A DNA stretch of 64,000 bases from contig NC_090989.1 of NCBI RefSeq assembly GCF_041146395.1, forward strand, positions 279,216,343 through 279,280,342. Reading direction: 5' to 3'. The notes beneath the pieces are model-generated. The model ran no database searches. It was not told where the DNA came from and was given only the letters and a program-made list of their open reading frames with translations. Source of the stretch: Eulemur rufifrons (taxonomy: Eukaryota; Chordata; Mammalia; Primates; Lemuridae). The position numbers and the translations under genes are program-made. The stretch's first letter is position 1; the number at the start of each line of letters is the position of its first letter. Shown in pieces: positions 48,062 to 60,840 of this stretch.

Positions 48062-48362
48062 GTTTTGTTTTGTTTTTTATTGCTATATCATAGTCCTATT
48101 TTGGGGGTACATGTGATATTATGATACATGCATACAATGTGGAATGATCAAATCAGGTTAACTGGGACATCCATCACTGCAAACACTTATCTTTTCTTTG
48201 TGTTGGGAACATTACAATTCTTCCCGTCTAGCTATTCTGAAATATACAATAAATTGTTGTATCAATAGTCACCCTACTGTGCTATTGGACACTAGAACTC
48301 ATTCCTTCTACCTAACCATATTCCTGTGCTCATTAACCACCTTCTCTCCACACCCTTCCCAA
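48062..48362 (-). mobile_element. Antisense L1 3'UTR fragment
   Basis: The plus strand reads 'gggggtacatgtgatattatgatacatgcatacaatgtg' and 'atagtcaccctactgtgctattgg'. It ends 'attaaccaccttctctccacac', the complement of a primate-type L1 3'UTR. Confidence 0.75.
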
Positions 48363-49063
48363 CAGCTATTGTTTTTAAATGTGAAAAGCATCAGAGGTGG
48401 CATTTAGTGGGAAGACCTTGGTGGGGTGGGGACAGCGGGGGTGCAGGTAAGCAACGGGAACTGGAGATCCGGCCAGGCTATGAGTCCCAGCCTCTGCCAC
48501 CCAAGCTCTGGGGCCTGGAGCCAGTTGCTTGGCATCTCTGAGCCTCAGTTTTTACAGCTGTAAAGTGGATTTAGTGGCCATACAAGTTTCACGGAATTCT
48601 TCTGAGGACATGATGAGGTAGCAATGCGCCGTGTAAAGGGCTTCCTGAATTCCCTGGCAACCGGGAAGTGCTCATCAAAAGCTGGCTGTTAACGTCACAC
48701 TGTTTTGTGTGTGGCTTTTCTGCTCACGAGGGATGTGCAGCCGCAGTAGGGAATTTAACACTGTCAAAGATTTCCCATACATCCTGAACTCCTAACTCAG
48801 GGCTGGGAGCTGGGAACCCTGGATTTTAATGTCCTGTTTGGCCTTCAGGTCCTACCCTCCCAGAGCTCAGTCCACACTTGTGGAGCCACGGGCAGGGGTT
48901 GATGCCTGCTCAGGGCCCTGCTTTCCGATTCTGCATTTCAGACCTAAAGACTCAAAACGCCACACCCCACCTTTCCCTTCCTTGCTTCATTCAACAAATA
49001 TGGCCCAGGATTCAAATTCCGGCTCTGCCACTTCTTGGCTGTGTGACCTTGGATAAGCTACTT

Positions 49064-49411
49064 TTTTTTTTTTTTTTTTTTTTTGTTGAGACAGAGTCTC
49101 ACTTTGTTGCCCAGGCTAGAGTGAGTGCCGTGGCGTCAGCTTAGCTCACAGCAACCTCAGACTCCTCGGCTTAAGCAATCCTACTGCCTCAGCCTCCCGA
49201 GTAGCTGGGACTACAGGCATGCACCACTATGCCCGGCTAATTTTTTTTTCTATATAGATTTTTAGTTGTCCATATAATGTCTTTCTATTTTTAGTAGAGA
49301 TGGGGGTCTCGCTCTTGCTCAGGCTGGTCTCAAACTCCTGACATCGAGCGATCCACCCGCCTCGGCCTCCCAGAGTGCTAGGATTACAGGCGTGAGCCAC
49401 CACGCCCGGCC
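49064..49411 (-). mobile_element. Full-length lemur-type Alu, minus
   Basis: A long T tract is followed by the complement of a full Alu ending 'gccaccacgcccggcc'. A perfect 13-bp target-site duplication ggataagctactt lies at 49051-49063 and 49413-49425. Confidence 0.95.
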
Positions 49412-49472
49412 TGGATAAGCTACTTAACCACTCTATGCCTCTGTTCCCTAATCTCTAAAATGAGAATAATCA

Positions 49473-49767
49473 GCAAGCCTCGGTGGCTCACACCTGTAAT
49501 CCTTGCGCTTGGGAAGCCCAAGGCAGGAGGATCCCCTGAGGCCAGGAGTTGGAGACCAGCCTGGGCAACATAGTGAGACCCTGTCTTTACTAAATAATAA
49601 AATTAGCCAGGTGAGGTGGCAGGCATCTGTAGTCCCAGCTACTCAGGAGACTGAGGCAGAAGGATCACTTGAGCCCAGAAGTTTGAGGATGCAGTTAACA
49701 ATGATTGTGCCACTACACTCCAGCCTGGGTGACAGTGAGAGACCTTGTCTCAAATAAAAAGGGGGGG
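49473..49767 (+). mobile_element. Older Alu, plus
   Basis: This is a diverged dimer from 'gcaagcctcggtggctcacacc' to tail 'aaataaaaaggggggg'. The 9-bp target-site duplication is gaataatca at 49464-49472 and 49768-49776. The tail has changed from A to a G run. Confidence 0.88.
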
Positions 49768-50058
49768 GAATAATCATACTACCTATTTCACAGAGTGGTT
49801 ATGAGTAGTGAATGAGTGGATATTTGTAAAGTGCTTAGAATAATTCTTGTTCCACTGAAACAAAAACTGAATGCCCACCATGTCCCAGGCACTGTTGTAG
49901 ACACTGGGTGTGTACGAGAAGAGGTAACAATGGTTCCTTGGGTTTTATTGGGGGTGGGACAGAGGAGAAGTCAACACTTCAATAGTTTAGTGATGCAGCC
50001 GCAAGGCAGAGCGGTCTTGCCCATCCTCCTGCTCAGGGATGGGCTTTAAACAAGATCG

Positions 50059-50282
<224 letters not shown>

Positions 50283-50649
50283 TAAACTCCTACAACAGCT
50301 TCTGTATGGGCCTTGCCCTGGGAGCCATACCTGGGCACACTGTGCTGGCAAGGTTTCCTCAAATGGCAATAGCAGCCTCCCGTGGTACCGTCAGCCCACT
50401 TCATGGATAAAGGAGTAAAGGCACAGCAGGGTTAAGTCTGCCCCCAACCCAGGGCCTGGCGCATAACAGGGCCCAGTGAGTGACTGTTGAATGAAAGAGC
50501 AAACAAATGAACGACTGAACCCTACTGGCACTAACCCTTCCCGCAGGGTAAGTGTTAACCCAGGAGGGCAGGGAGCTCAATGCATGTGCTTGAGGCCGTA
50601 CCCCCAGTCTGTACTATGGCCACTGTCCCCTCCTCTTCCTCCTCCTCAC

Positions 50650-50900
50650 CATCATTGCAGCTAACACTTTGCCGAATTCTTAATATGCACCCCAGGCATT
50701 GATCTAAGGTTTTTTGATTATGATTTTTTTTTTAATCCTCATATGGTATGTCCCATTTCACAGGTGAGGAAACTGAGGCAGAGAGGCACCATCATGCTCA
50801 GGGTCACATGGGTAGTAAATAATGGAACAAACTTCAAATCCAGACAATTTGGATTCTGAGCCTGAACTCTTAACCACCATGTTATCAAGATATTCTTCTT
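50650..50900 (+). repeat. MIR, plus
   Basis: It reads 'gcagctaacactttgcc', 'ttaatcctcatatggtatgtcccatttcacaggtgagg' and 'aaactgaggcagagaggcacc'. It ends 'aactcttaaccaccatgtt', a nearly complete MIR. Confidence 0.8.
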
Positions 50901-51185
50901 CCCTTTTAATCACTGCTTTTCTGGTTTTAAAAATAGCACATGCTCCACAATAAAATAAAACTAGAAATCAATAGCAGAAGGAAAACTAGAAAATTCACAA
51001 ATACATGAAATTAAACAACACACTCTTAAACAACCAATGGGTCAAAGAAGAAATCACAAGGGAAATTAGGAAATATCTTGAGACAAATGAAAATGAAGAC
51101 AACATATCCAAATTTATGGCATGCAGACAAAGCAGTGCTAAGAGGGAATTTTATAGCAATAAATGCTTACATTAAAAAGAAGAAA

Positions 51186-51495
51186 GGCCGGGCACGGTGG
51201 CTTACACCTGTAATCCCAGCACTCTGAGAGGCCGAGGTGGGAGGATTGCTTGAAGCCAGGAGTTCAAGACCAGCCTGACCAAGAGTGAGACCCCATTTCT
51301 ACAAAAAATAAAATAAAATAGAAAAACTAACCAGGTGTGGTGGCACGTGCCTGTAGTCCCAGATACTGGGAAGGCTGGGGCAGAAGTATTGCTTGAGCAG
51401 GGGAGTCTGAGGTTGTAGTGAGCTATGACGATGTTACTGCAACTGCACGCTAGCCAGGGTGACAGAGTAAGACTCTGTCTCAAAAAGAAAAAAGA
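51186..51495 (+). mobile_element. Alu inside the L1 fragment
   Basis: This Alu dimer runs from 'ggccgggcacggtggcttacacc' to 'actctgtctcaaaaagaaaaaag', with many changes from the lemur consensus. It is flanked by 'aaaagaagaaa'-type L1 sequence on both sides. Confidence 0.88.
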
Positions 51496-51524
51496 CGAAG
51501 GAGAAGGAGAAGGAGAAGGAGAAA
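51496..51524 (+). repeat. (gaagga)n microsatellite at an Alu tail
   Basis: About five units of gaagga/gaaggaga directly follow the Alu A-rich tail. It probably grew from the tail plus the purine-rich target duplication. Confidence 0.85.
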
Positions 51525-51699
51525 GATCTCAAATCAAAAGTAGCACATGTTCATCATTGTAAAGTTCAAGCATTGTATCATTTTATACTACAGAAAGTTT
51601 AAAAAGTGAAAGTCCCCTATAATGCCCCCCCACCAAGAGATAACTTCTGTTAACGGTGTGGTGTAGATTCTTTCAGATGATTTTCTCAAAGCTTACAGT

Positions 51700-53530
51700 C
51701 ACAATTTTTTCTCAATTTTTTTGTTGTAGTAGAATATATATAACGTAAAATTACATCTTAACCATTTTTAAGTATATAGGTCAGTGGTATTAAATACATT
51801 CATAATGTGCAACCATCACCACCTTCCATTTCTTAAACCTTTTTCATTATGTAAAACTGAAACTCTGTTAACCATTAAACCCATTAAACACTAACTCCTA
51901 TTTCCCCTTCCCCCAGCCCCTGGCAACTGCCATTCTGCCTTCTGTCTCTATGATTTTGTCATCTCTAAGCACCTCATAGAAGTGGTATTTGTTGTTTTGT
52001 AACTGGCTTATTTTACTTAGCATGATGTCTTCAACGTTCATCCATGTTGTAGTATGTGTCAGAATTTCCTCCTTTTTAAGGCTGAATCATATTCCATTGT
52101 TTGTATAGACCACATTTTACTCATCTGTTCATCCATCCATGGACAATTGGGTTGCTTCCATGGTTTAGCTATTGTGAATAGTGTCGCTGTGAACATGTAT
52201 ATTCAAATATCTCTTTGAGATCCTGATTTCAATGCTTTTGTGAATATATCCAGAAATGGAATTGATGGATCATATGGTAATTCTATTTTCAATATTTTGA
52301 GGAACTGCCATGCTGTTTTCCACAGTGGCTGCACCATGTCACGTTCTTACCAACAGGGTACAAGGGCTCCAATTTCTCCACCTCCTCTCCAACATTAGTA
52401 ATTTGGGTTTTGTTTTCTTTTTATAGTAACCATCCTAATGAGTGTGAGGCGGTATCTCATTGTAGTTTGATTTACATTAAATGATGTTGAGCATCTTTGG
52501 AGAAATGTCTATTCAAGTCCTTTGGCCATTTTTGAATCAGGTAGTTTGTCTTTTGTTATTGAGTTTTAAGAGTTCTCTATATATCCTGGATATTAATCCC
52601 TTTTCAGATATATGATTTGCAAATATTTTCTATCAGTCTAGGGGTCACCTTTTCACACTATTGATATTGTCTTTGGATGCACTAAATTTTCATGAGGTTC
52701 AATTTGGCTAATTTTTCTTTTGTTGCCTGTGCTTTTGGTGTCATAGCCAAGAAATTATTGCCAAATCCAATGTTGGGAAACTTTTTTCTCAGTAGTTTTA
52801 GGTCTTATATTTAGGTCTTTCATCCATTTGAGTTCATTTTTGTACAGTATATGGTATTAGGTAGGCAAAGGTCCAACTTCATTCTTTTGTATGTACCATT
52901 TGCATTTTTTTGCAGCACCATTTGTTGAAAAGATTGTCCTTTCTCCATTGAATTATCTTGATACCATTGTACATTTGACCATATAAGTGAGGGTTTATTT
53001 ATGGGCTCTCTATGTTCTACTCTATGAGTCTGCACATCTGTCTTTGTGCCAGTACCACGTTGCTTTGATTACTGTAACTTTGTAGTAAGTTTTCAAATCA
53101 GGAAAGTGAATCCTCCAGCTTAGTCCTTCTTTTTCTAGATTGTTTTGGCTATTCAGGGTCCCTTGGGAGTCCATATAAATTTTACGATGGATTTTTTTCA
53201 TTTCTGAAAAAACTGCCATTGAAATTTCCATAGAAATTGCACTGAATCTGTAGATCACTTGGGAGAGCAAAAACATCTTAACCCATATTACGTCTTCCAA
53301 TCCATGAACATGGGATATGTTTCCATTTATTCATGTCTTCTTTAATTTCTTCCAGCAGTGCCTTGTAGTTTCCACCGTGCAGGCTTTCACCGCCCTGCTT
53401 GATTCCTAAGTATTTTATTTGTTTTGGTGCTATGGTAAACACAATTGTTTCTTAATTTTCTTTTCAGATTGTTCATTGCTAGTGTATAAAAATGCAAATG
53501 ATTTTTGTTATTTGTGTTAAAAACAAAGAT
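51700..53530 (-). mobile_element. Antisense L1, ORF2 C-terminal half and 3' end
   Basis: The minus strand carries an old L1. At 53300-53022 it is still open and reads like the ORF2 segment after the reverse transcriptase (VIYRFSAIS, LPDLKTYYK-like, WYWHKDR). At 53035-52820 it reads [14 protein letters not shown] and [19 protein letters not shown]. Stops and frameshifts break it elsewhere. The 3' end lies near 51700 ('accatttttaagtatataggtcagtggtattaaatac' on plus). The subfamily is probably an L1M type, from memory. Confidence 0.88.
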
Positions 53531-54559
53531 GGGAAAACATGATACACATTGTTCTGTTTTATTTTACCTACCAGTGACTCTTGGAGGCTTCTCCTTGTCA
53601 GAACATTCTCTTCTCAGTGTACAGTCATCCGTGGTGTGGACATCCACACTGGATTTACCCAGTTCCACCAGGATATGTTTGGGGTGTTTGCAGTATTTTA
53701 CTATTTTAAGCCACACTGCAGTAAGCACCCTTGTAAATGCTCCCTCTGCACTGGGGGGAGGGCCTTGGGGAAATTTCCAGAAGTAGAACCTCTGGGCCAA
53801 AGGGCAGGAACATTTTTAATGTTCCCTACAGGAGGGAAAAGCCAGCTTTGTCCAGAGGTAGGAGGGGGCTGGTTCTCCTACCCTTGCCATTGCCATTGTC
53901 ACTGCTGTCTTTGCTCAGCTGGTAGATATGAGCCCCAGTGGTCGCCTTGCCTCGCCAAGCAGTGCCCAACCATGAGAGTGGCTCAGCCTCTCATGATGAC
54001 AGTCCTGCTGCTACCATCAGGGTCCAGAAATTGACTTTTTGCCAAGAAGATTCATCGGGTGGCTGAGGCCAAAGAACTTCTTAAAAACCCCAGTGTTTGC
54101 CTTTTAACTCATTTAGGAAAGCCAAGAATATCCAAAATAAGCCGTTGGAGAGAAGCCAGAGCTGTTCTGCGTAAACCGCCAGGGCCCCACTTTGGAGGTG
54201 AGCAGAGCCCGCGGCCTCTGATTAGCATCTACACACGTGGGTGGCCGGGCGGCTGAATTCCCTTCAGAGTCCAGCGAGCAGCCTTTTCCCTGAATCATCA
54301 TGACTCCTGCAAACCGGGCACTGAAGTGATTAACGTCCTTCCGGGCCACTTGGTAGCGAACGTCTCCTGGACACATCCACCATATCTGATTTTGTCCTGT
54401 TGCCACCTCAGGGAGAGCTGAGGGCATTCAACTGTGATTGCTGGTAGGGAGGTGGGGTGGGGTCACAGAGAGAGTGGCCAGTCACCTGGAGGCCAGGGAG
54501 GCATCCTTACCATGCCCTGTTACCATTGCCCTTCCGTGACCTTCGGCACAGGGCTTACC

Positions 54560-54900
54560 TGATCCGGATGTGCTGTCCATGCTGCTTCCTCTCACCTGGG
54601 CCTCTTTCTGTCACATGCTCCGTCCTCACTGCTTACTCTGGCCCACTCCCTCTCACTCATTAGACCTCAGCATCAAGTCACTTCTGCTGGGAAGCCCTCC
54701 CGGACCCCTCCAGGGAAAGATGCTCCCTTTCTAGATACTCTTAGGGTACCAACTTCCAGCACTTAAAACAATGACAGCTCATTATGTGGGCCATTGTTAT
54801 TTATGTCTTTTCCCCTTCCAGGCAGTAAGGTCCACAGGACCTGGGTCTTGGTCTGTGTCCCGGTACCTGGAACAGCATCAGACATGTGCCAGTGCCGGGG
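54560..54900 (+). mobile_element. L2 3'-end fragment
   Basis: It reads 'cttctgctgggaagccctcccgga', 'tttatgtcttttccccttccaggcagtaagg' and 'ggtacctggaacagcatcagac', in the order of a sense L2 3' end. Confidence 0.6.
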
Positions 54901-55150
54901 GGACAGTGTAGCGCGGTGGATATGAGCATGACGTGAGAGCCAGGCTGCCCAGGTTTGAATCTTGTCTCTGGCAACTAAGGCAAGTTACTGCATCTCTCTG
55001 CACCTTTGTTGCACCATCTGCAAAATGGGGATAATGATATCTTTCTTATTGTTAGGGTTGTTAGGAGGGTTACATATGTACTTGGAATGGATGCCTGGTC
55101 TGTAGAAGGTGCTGGATGAGCGCTATGTGTGCGTTACATGCTAGTGGTTA
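54900..55150 (-). repeat. MIR, minus
   Basis: It reads 'gagagccaggctgcccaggtttgaatcttg', 'caagttactgcatctctctgcacc' and 'catctgcaaaatggggataatg', the complement of MIR over most of its length. Confidence 0.8.
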
Positions 55151-55300
55151 GATGAGGGTCTCTAGGTTTCCATCTGTCACAGGCACTGGTTGTTGCTACC
55201 AGCATCCTCCTGCACGAGAATTGCTTAGCATGTCGCAAGCATGCTTTTTGTCATGGTTGTTTTCATGTCAGTGTTGCAGCCATGGGATTGTAGTTCTTTT

Positions 55301-55677
<377 letters not shown>

Positions 55678-56709
55678 TGATGCGTGCACCACTATCCATA
55701 TTGCCCTGGCTTGGTGGCTGGCTCTGTGTGTATTTTTCCACCCCTGCTCCTGCAGATAAGAGCCTGGCCTTCCCTGTGTAACCCAGGTCAGATTCCTTAG
55801 AGAACTTTTGCCATCACGCTGTTGGGGCAGAGCTTTGCTGCCCTGGGGCACATGTGCAAGCAGCTGTTACCAGGGATGTGCTATGGCACAGAACCTGGGC
55901 GGGGAACCTCTCCCTGGGAGGGGGCTTGGGCCAGGCTGGCTTTCCATGGTCGGGACCCTCAGGACAGCTGCCACATAGGGAGGCACCGTGTTGTCTGGCA
56001 GCTTAACCACCCAATCAGATTTTCTCTGTTTGTAGAGTGTAGTGGCCAGCCTTTAGGGAGCCACCCAGCCCACACCTGCCTCTTCTCTGAGAACCCCTGG
56101 AGAATTCCTTAGAAGGTATCTTAGTGTACTTGACTCTATCCCATTGGCTGACTGGGTGCCACCTAACCCAAGATGGCCAATCAGATTCTATCCTGGGAAT
56201 TTGGACTCAGAAGTAGTCTTCACTGGCATATGAACTACCCACCAAGGGTAGCCACATGCCCAGAGAGGCACTAAGAACTCTGAAGGGTCCTGCTGGTTTT
56301 CCAGTTCTCTGTTTGGGTCCAGTTCTCTGTTGGAAGCTGGGTGATACCGCCTGCCTCTCCAGCAGCAGCCGCCTCTTTCTCCAGAGAGTAAATCCCCCAC
56401 CCCCTTAAAGCTAAGCGTGAATGAGCCCCCCACTCTCATCCAAACAGACTGCGTGCATGTCCCTGCCACGTTGGCCCTGCTTCTGCAGAGGAAACGCTTC
56501 AGCCCCCGCAGCAGCCAGCACGGGCTGGGGCGGCACCAGCGGGTGATTTACTGGTCTAGCTGAGGCTGACCCCGGGCCTTCCGGGAAGCATCTGCTCAGC
56601 TGCTCCCATCACTGCCCTGGGGCCTGCTGCGAGCCTGGGAAGAGCCTAGCCGCCCCAGCACAGGAAGCCCTTGCGACTGTGTCAACTCCTGTCTCTGGTT
56701 GGACAGGAC

Positions 56710-56730
56710 GAGCCTCCGCAGCGGAGGCTC
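56710..56730. repeat. 21-bp palindrome
   Basis: The arms gagcctccgc (56710-56719) and gcggaggctc (56721-56730) are exact complements around a single central A. Confidence 0.9.
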
Positions 56731-56799
56731 ATGAGGTCAGCAGGGCCCAGGCCCTGCTTAGAGCACTTGTTTTGTTTTCCTCTTGCAGAATGGAAATTG

Positions 56800-58089
<1,290 letters not shown>

Positions 58090-58090
<1 letters not shown>

Positions 58091-58930
58091 TTGGCATACT
58101 CATAAATGGGGAGCTACGTTGTCATTTTTAAGGAGTATGTAGTGCTACAACACTGGCTGCATCATTTTATTTAGTTAAGGCCCTGCGGATGGACACCTTG
58201 GGTAGCTTGGATATTTTGCTGTTCCACACCATACTGTGAAGTACGACCTAGTGCATTCATTTCTGCACCTTTGTCAACTTCCTTCCTGTTTCATCCATGG
58301 GTAAAAGGAGTGCATATTGTCAAGGCTTTTGAAACATAATGACAAATAGCTCCCCTGGAAACCTGCAGGTAGTACAGCCCCACTGGCAGCACATGGGAAA
58401 CAGCTCCAGCTTCTAATTCAAGCAGAAACCTCCAGAGCCACCACTTGCAGGGTTTGAGGAAGTCTTTCAAGTGTGACCCCATGACTTTTGGCAAGAAGCC
58501 AGAAACAAGGGCATATTGGCCACAGGACTCACTTGGAGTGGCCTTGGAAAGTCATTACGATGGGCTGTTTCAGGGCTGGGGAAGGAAGAGGGGAGCTGGG
58601 GTCAGGCCTGGGGCTGACCCAGCAATGTTCACGTCCATTCCTTGCCCTGTGACCGTGGTCCAGCCACTTGACCTCTCTCACTGTGCTTTTCTCAGATGTG
58701 GAATAGAACAAATAACACTAACCCCCAAGAATGTGGAATCCCTTTGTAAACTGGAAACACCCCCCAAAGGCGTGTGGTTGGGAACCCTTGCTTCCTCCCC
58801 AGAAGCGTGGGCAGCACGCACTTCCTCCCTTCCTCCTCACCACCTGCCCGAGGGCACCTGCCTGGCGAGGATGCTGAGGCCCTGGCGAGGGAGGGGGAGG
58901 GCGGCGTGGTGCAGAAGAACAATAATAATT
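58090..58930. other. Mostly unique intergenic sequence
   Basis: Nothing coding was seen. A minus MIR lies at about 58600-58740 ('gtggtccagccacttgacctctctcactgtgcttttctcag'). Confidence 0.55.
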
Positions 58931-58934
58931 ACCT

Positions 58935-59407
58935 TGCCCAGAGACGTCCACAACCTGATCCTGTGATCATGTGATCAGCTTCACGGCAAAGAGGAATGGA
59001 GGGAGCAGATGGAGTTAACGTTGCTAATCAGCTGACCTAAAACAGGGAGAGTAGCCGGGTGAGCCAATGGAATCACCCAGGTCCTTCCATGCGGAAGAGG
59101 AAGACAGAAGAAAGAACCGAGAGACGCCGCGTGGGAAGGACTCAGGCCTGCATTGGTGGCTCTGAAGGTGGAGGAAGGGGCCACGCACCCAGGAATGCAG
59201 GTGGCCTCTAGGAGCTGGAAAAGGAAGGGAAAGGAATCCTCCCCTAGAGCCCCCAGAAGGAACGCAGCCCCTGCCGACACTTTGATTTTAGCCCAGTGAG
59301 ACCCATTTTGGACTTCCATCCTCCAGAACTATAAGATAATATATTTGTGTTGTATTAAGCTACTAAGTTGGTGGGAATTTGTTACAGCAGTGATAGGAGC
59401 TAAGATA
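58935..59407 (+). mobile_element. MLT1-like (MaLR) LTR
   Basis: It reads 'ggtggctctgaaggtggaggaaggggccacg', 'gcctctaggagctggaaaagg', 'ctcccctagagcccccagaaggaacgcagcccctgccgac'. It ends 'ttaagctactaagttggtgggaatttgttacagcagtgatagg', the typical order of an MLT1-type LTR as I remember it. No internal sequence or second LTR is seen. Confidence 0.7.
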
Positions 59408-59955
59408 GGAAGAAAAGTGGCACCACCGGCTGCAGGAACACTGCCACTGCCAGCATGGCGGTGAGGGAACTGCACCAGTAAATGTGTGGTGGGGACCTGG
59501 AGCAGTCTCCTTGCTTCAGTGTGGGTTGACGTCTGGGGAGAGAGAGAGAACCGCAAGCAGAGACCTTGAATGCCGGGCTGTGGCATTCGGAGGCAGTGGG
59601 GAGCCATAGAGGGCTTCAGACAGAGCATGGAGATTATGAGGACTTGCTTTTAGCAGCGGGGATGGGGTGAAAGACCCCTGGGTGCAAGTCCCAGCACTAC
59701 CTATCTGAGGACCTTGAGGCGAGTTGCGGACGCTCTCTGGATTTGTGCTCCATTTCCTGCAAACAATGGGGCCATTTCTGAGATTCTTCCTAGTCACGGA
59801 ACACAGCTGGCCCAGCCTGATCGGGGCCTTTGGCGATCAAAGGGGATTCTCTGACCTGACACCTAGAGGGTAGAGAAAGTAAGAAAATAATAAAATTAAT
59901 AATAAAAATAGTAGCAACATTTATTGAGCACGAACCATGAGTTAAGAACTTTATG

Positions 59956-60298
<343 letters not shown>

Positions 60299-60389
60299 AA
60301 GAACTTTATGTAATATATCTCATTTAATCTCACTATTCTGTCAAGGGTTACCCTGTGCTCTTAGTTTAAAGGTCAGCGTCCCTACAATG

Positions 60390-60840
60390 GCCCACAAGGC
60401 TCCAAGGTATGGCCCTGCTGAACCCTCGGGCCTCATCTCAGACCTCTCTCCACTTCACTCCCTTGCACTTGGCTTCTTTCAGTCCCAGAAATGAATGTGA
60501 CCGCCCCACCCACCTCATGGCCTTTGCACAAGCTGTTCCATGCACTGGGGGTGCAGTCACCCTGCTCAACACCTGCACAACCCTTCCGACCTCCGTCTCA
60601 GCTCGGTGGCCACCTAGTTGCCCTGCCCTCCAGCTAAGTCAGGTTCCTGTGTATGTACTTGCACTTGACTTCGGGTGGCATGGCCCCGTACATAAGCACC
60701 TTTAAATACATATCTGTGTGGTTACCTGAGTGGTCTCTGCCTCCTGACCAGGTCGTGGGGGCCAATAGGCTAGGATGGCAAGTGTTTGACGAAACAATAA
60801 ATAAGTAAATAAATATCTGCTTACTGAAGGAATATGGTCC
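60390..60840 (+). mobile_element. L2 3'-region fragment
   Basis: It reads 'tacaatggcccacaaggctccaaggtatggccctgctg', 'tggcctttgcacaagctgttccatg' and ends 'aataaataagtaaataaatatctgcttactgaagg', the order of a sense L2 3' end. Confidence 0.65.

Larger units (their letters stand above)
48995..49850 (-). repeat. MIR interrupted by two Alus
   Basis: The MIR complement begins 'ggattcaaattccggctctgccacttcttggctgtgtgaccttgga'. It breaks at 49063 for a minus Alu and resumes 'taaccactctatgcctctg...aaaatgagaataatca'. It breaks again at about 49473 for a plus Alu, then resumes 'taatcatactacctatttcacagagtgg'. Confidence 0.82.
50932..51537 (+). mobile_element. L1 ORF2 fragment, plus, interrupted by an Alu
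   Basis: From about 50950 the plus strand encodes degenerate L1 ORF2 (region upstream of the reverse transcriptase core: 'aaccaatgggtcaaagaagaaatcacaaggg', 'agcagtgctaagagggaattttatagc'). An Alu breaks it at 51186, and 'gaaagatctcaaatcaa' resumes after the Alu. It is bracketed by similar 17-mers at 50932 and 51536 (aaaatagcacatgctcc / aaagtagcacatgttca). Confidence 0.75.

Noticed and set aside
52820..53300. Open frames of the minus L1 as a functional gene
   Set aside because: They are short remnants of L1 ORF2 broken by stops and frameshifts on both sides.
50932..53530. L1 pieces of opposite strand as one twin-primed L1
   Set aside because: In twin priming the inverted part is the 5' end and lies upstream of the 3' part. 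Here the plus-strand piece lies beyond the 3' end of the minus-strand L1 and has its own flanking repeats, so they are separate events.
56710..56730. microRNA hairpin
   Set aside because: The stem is only 10 bp with a one-base loop, too short for a precursor.
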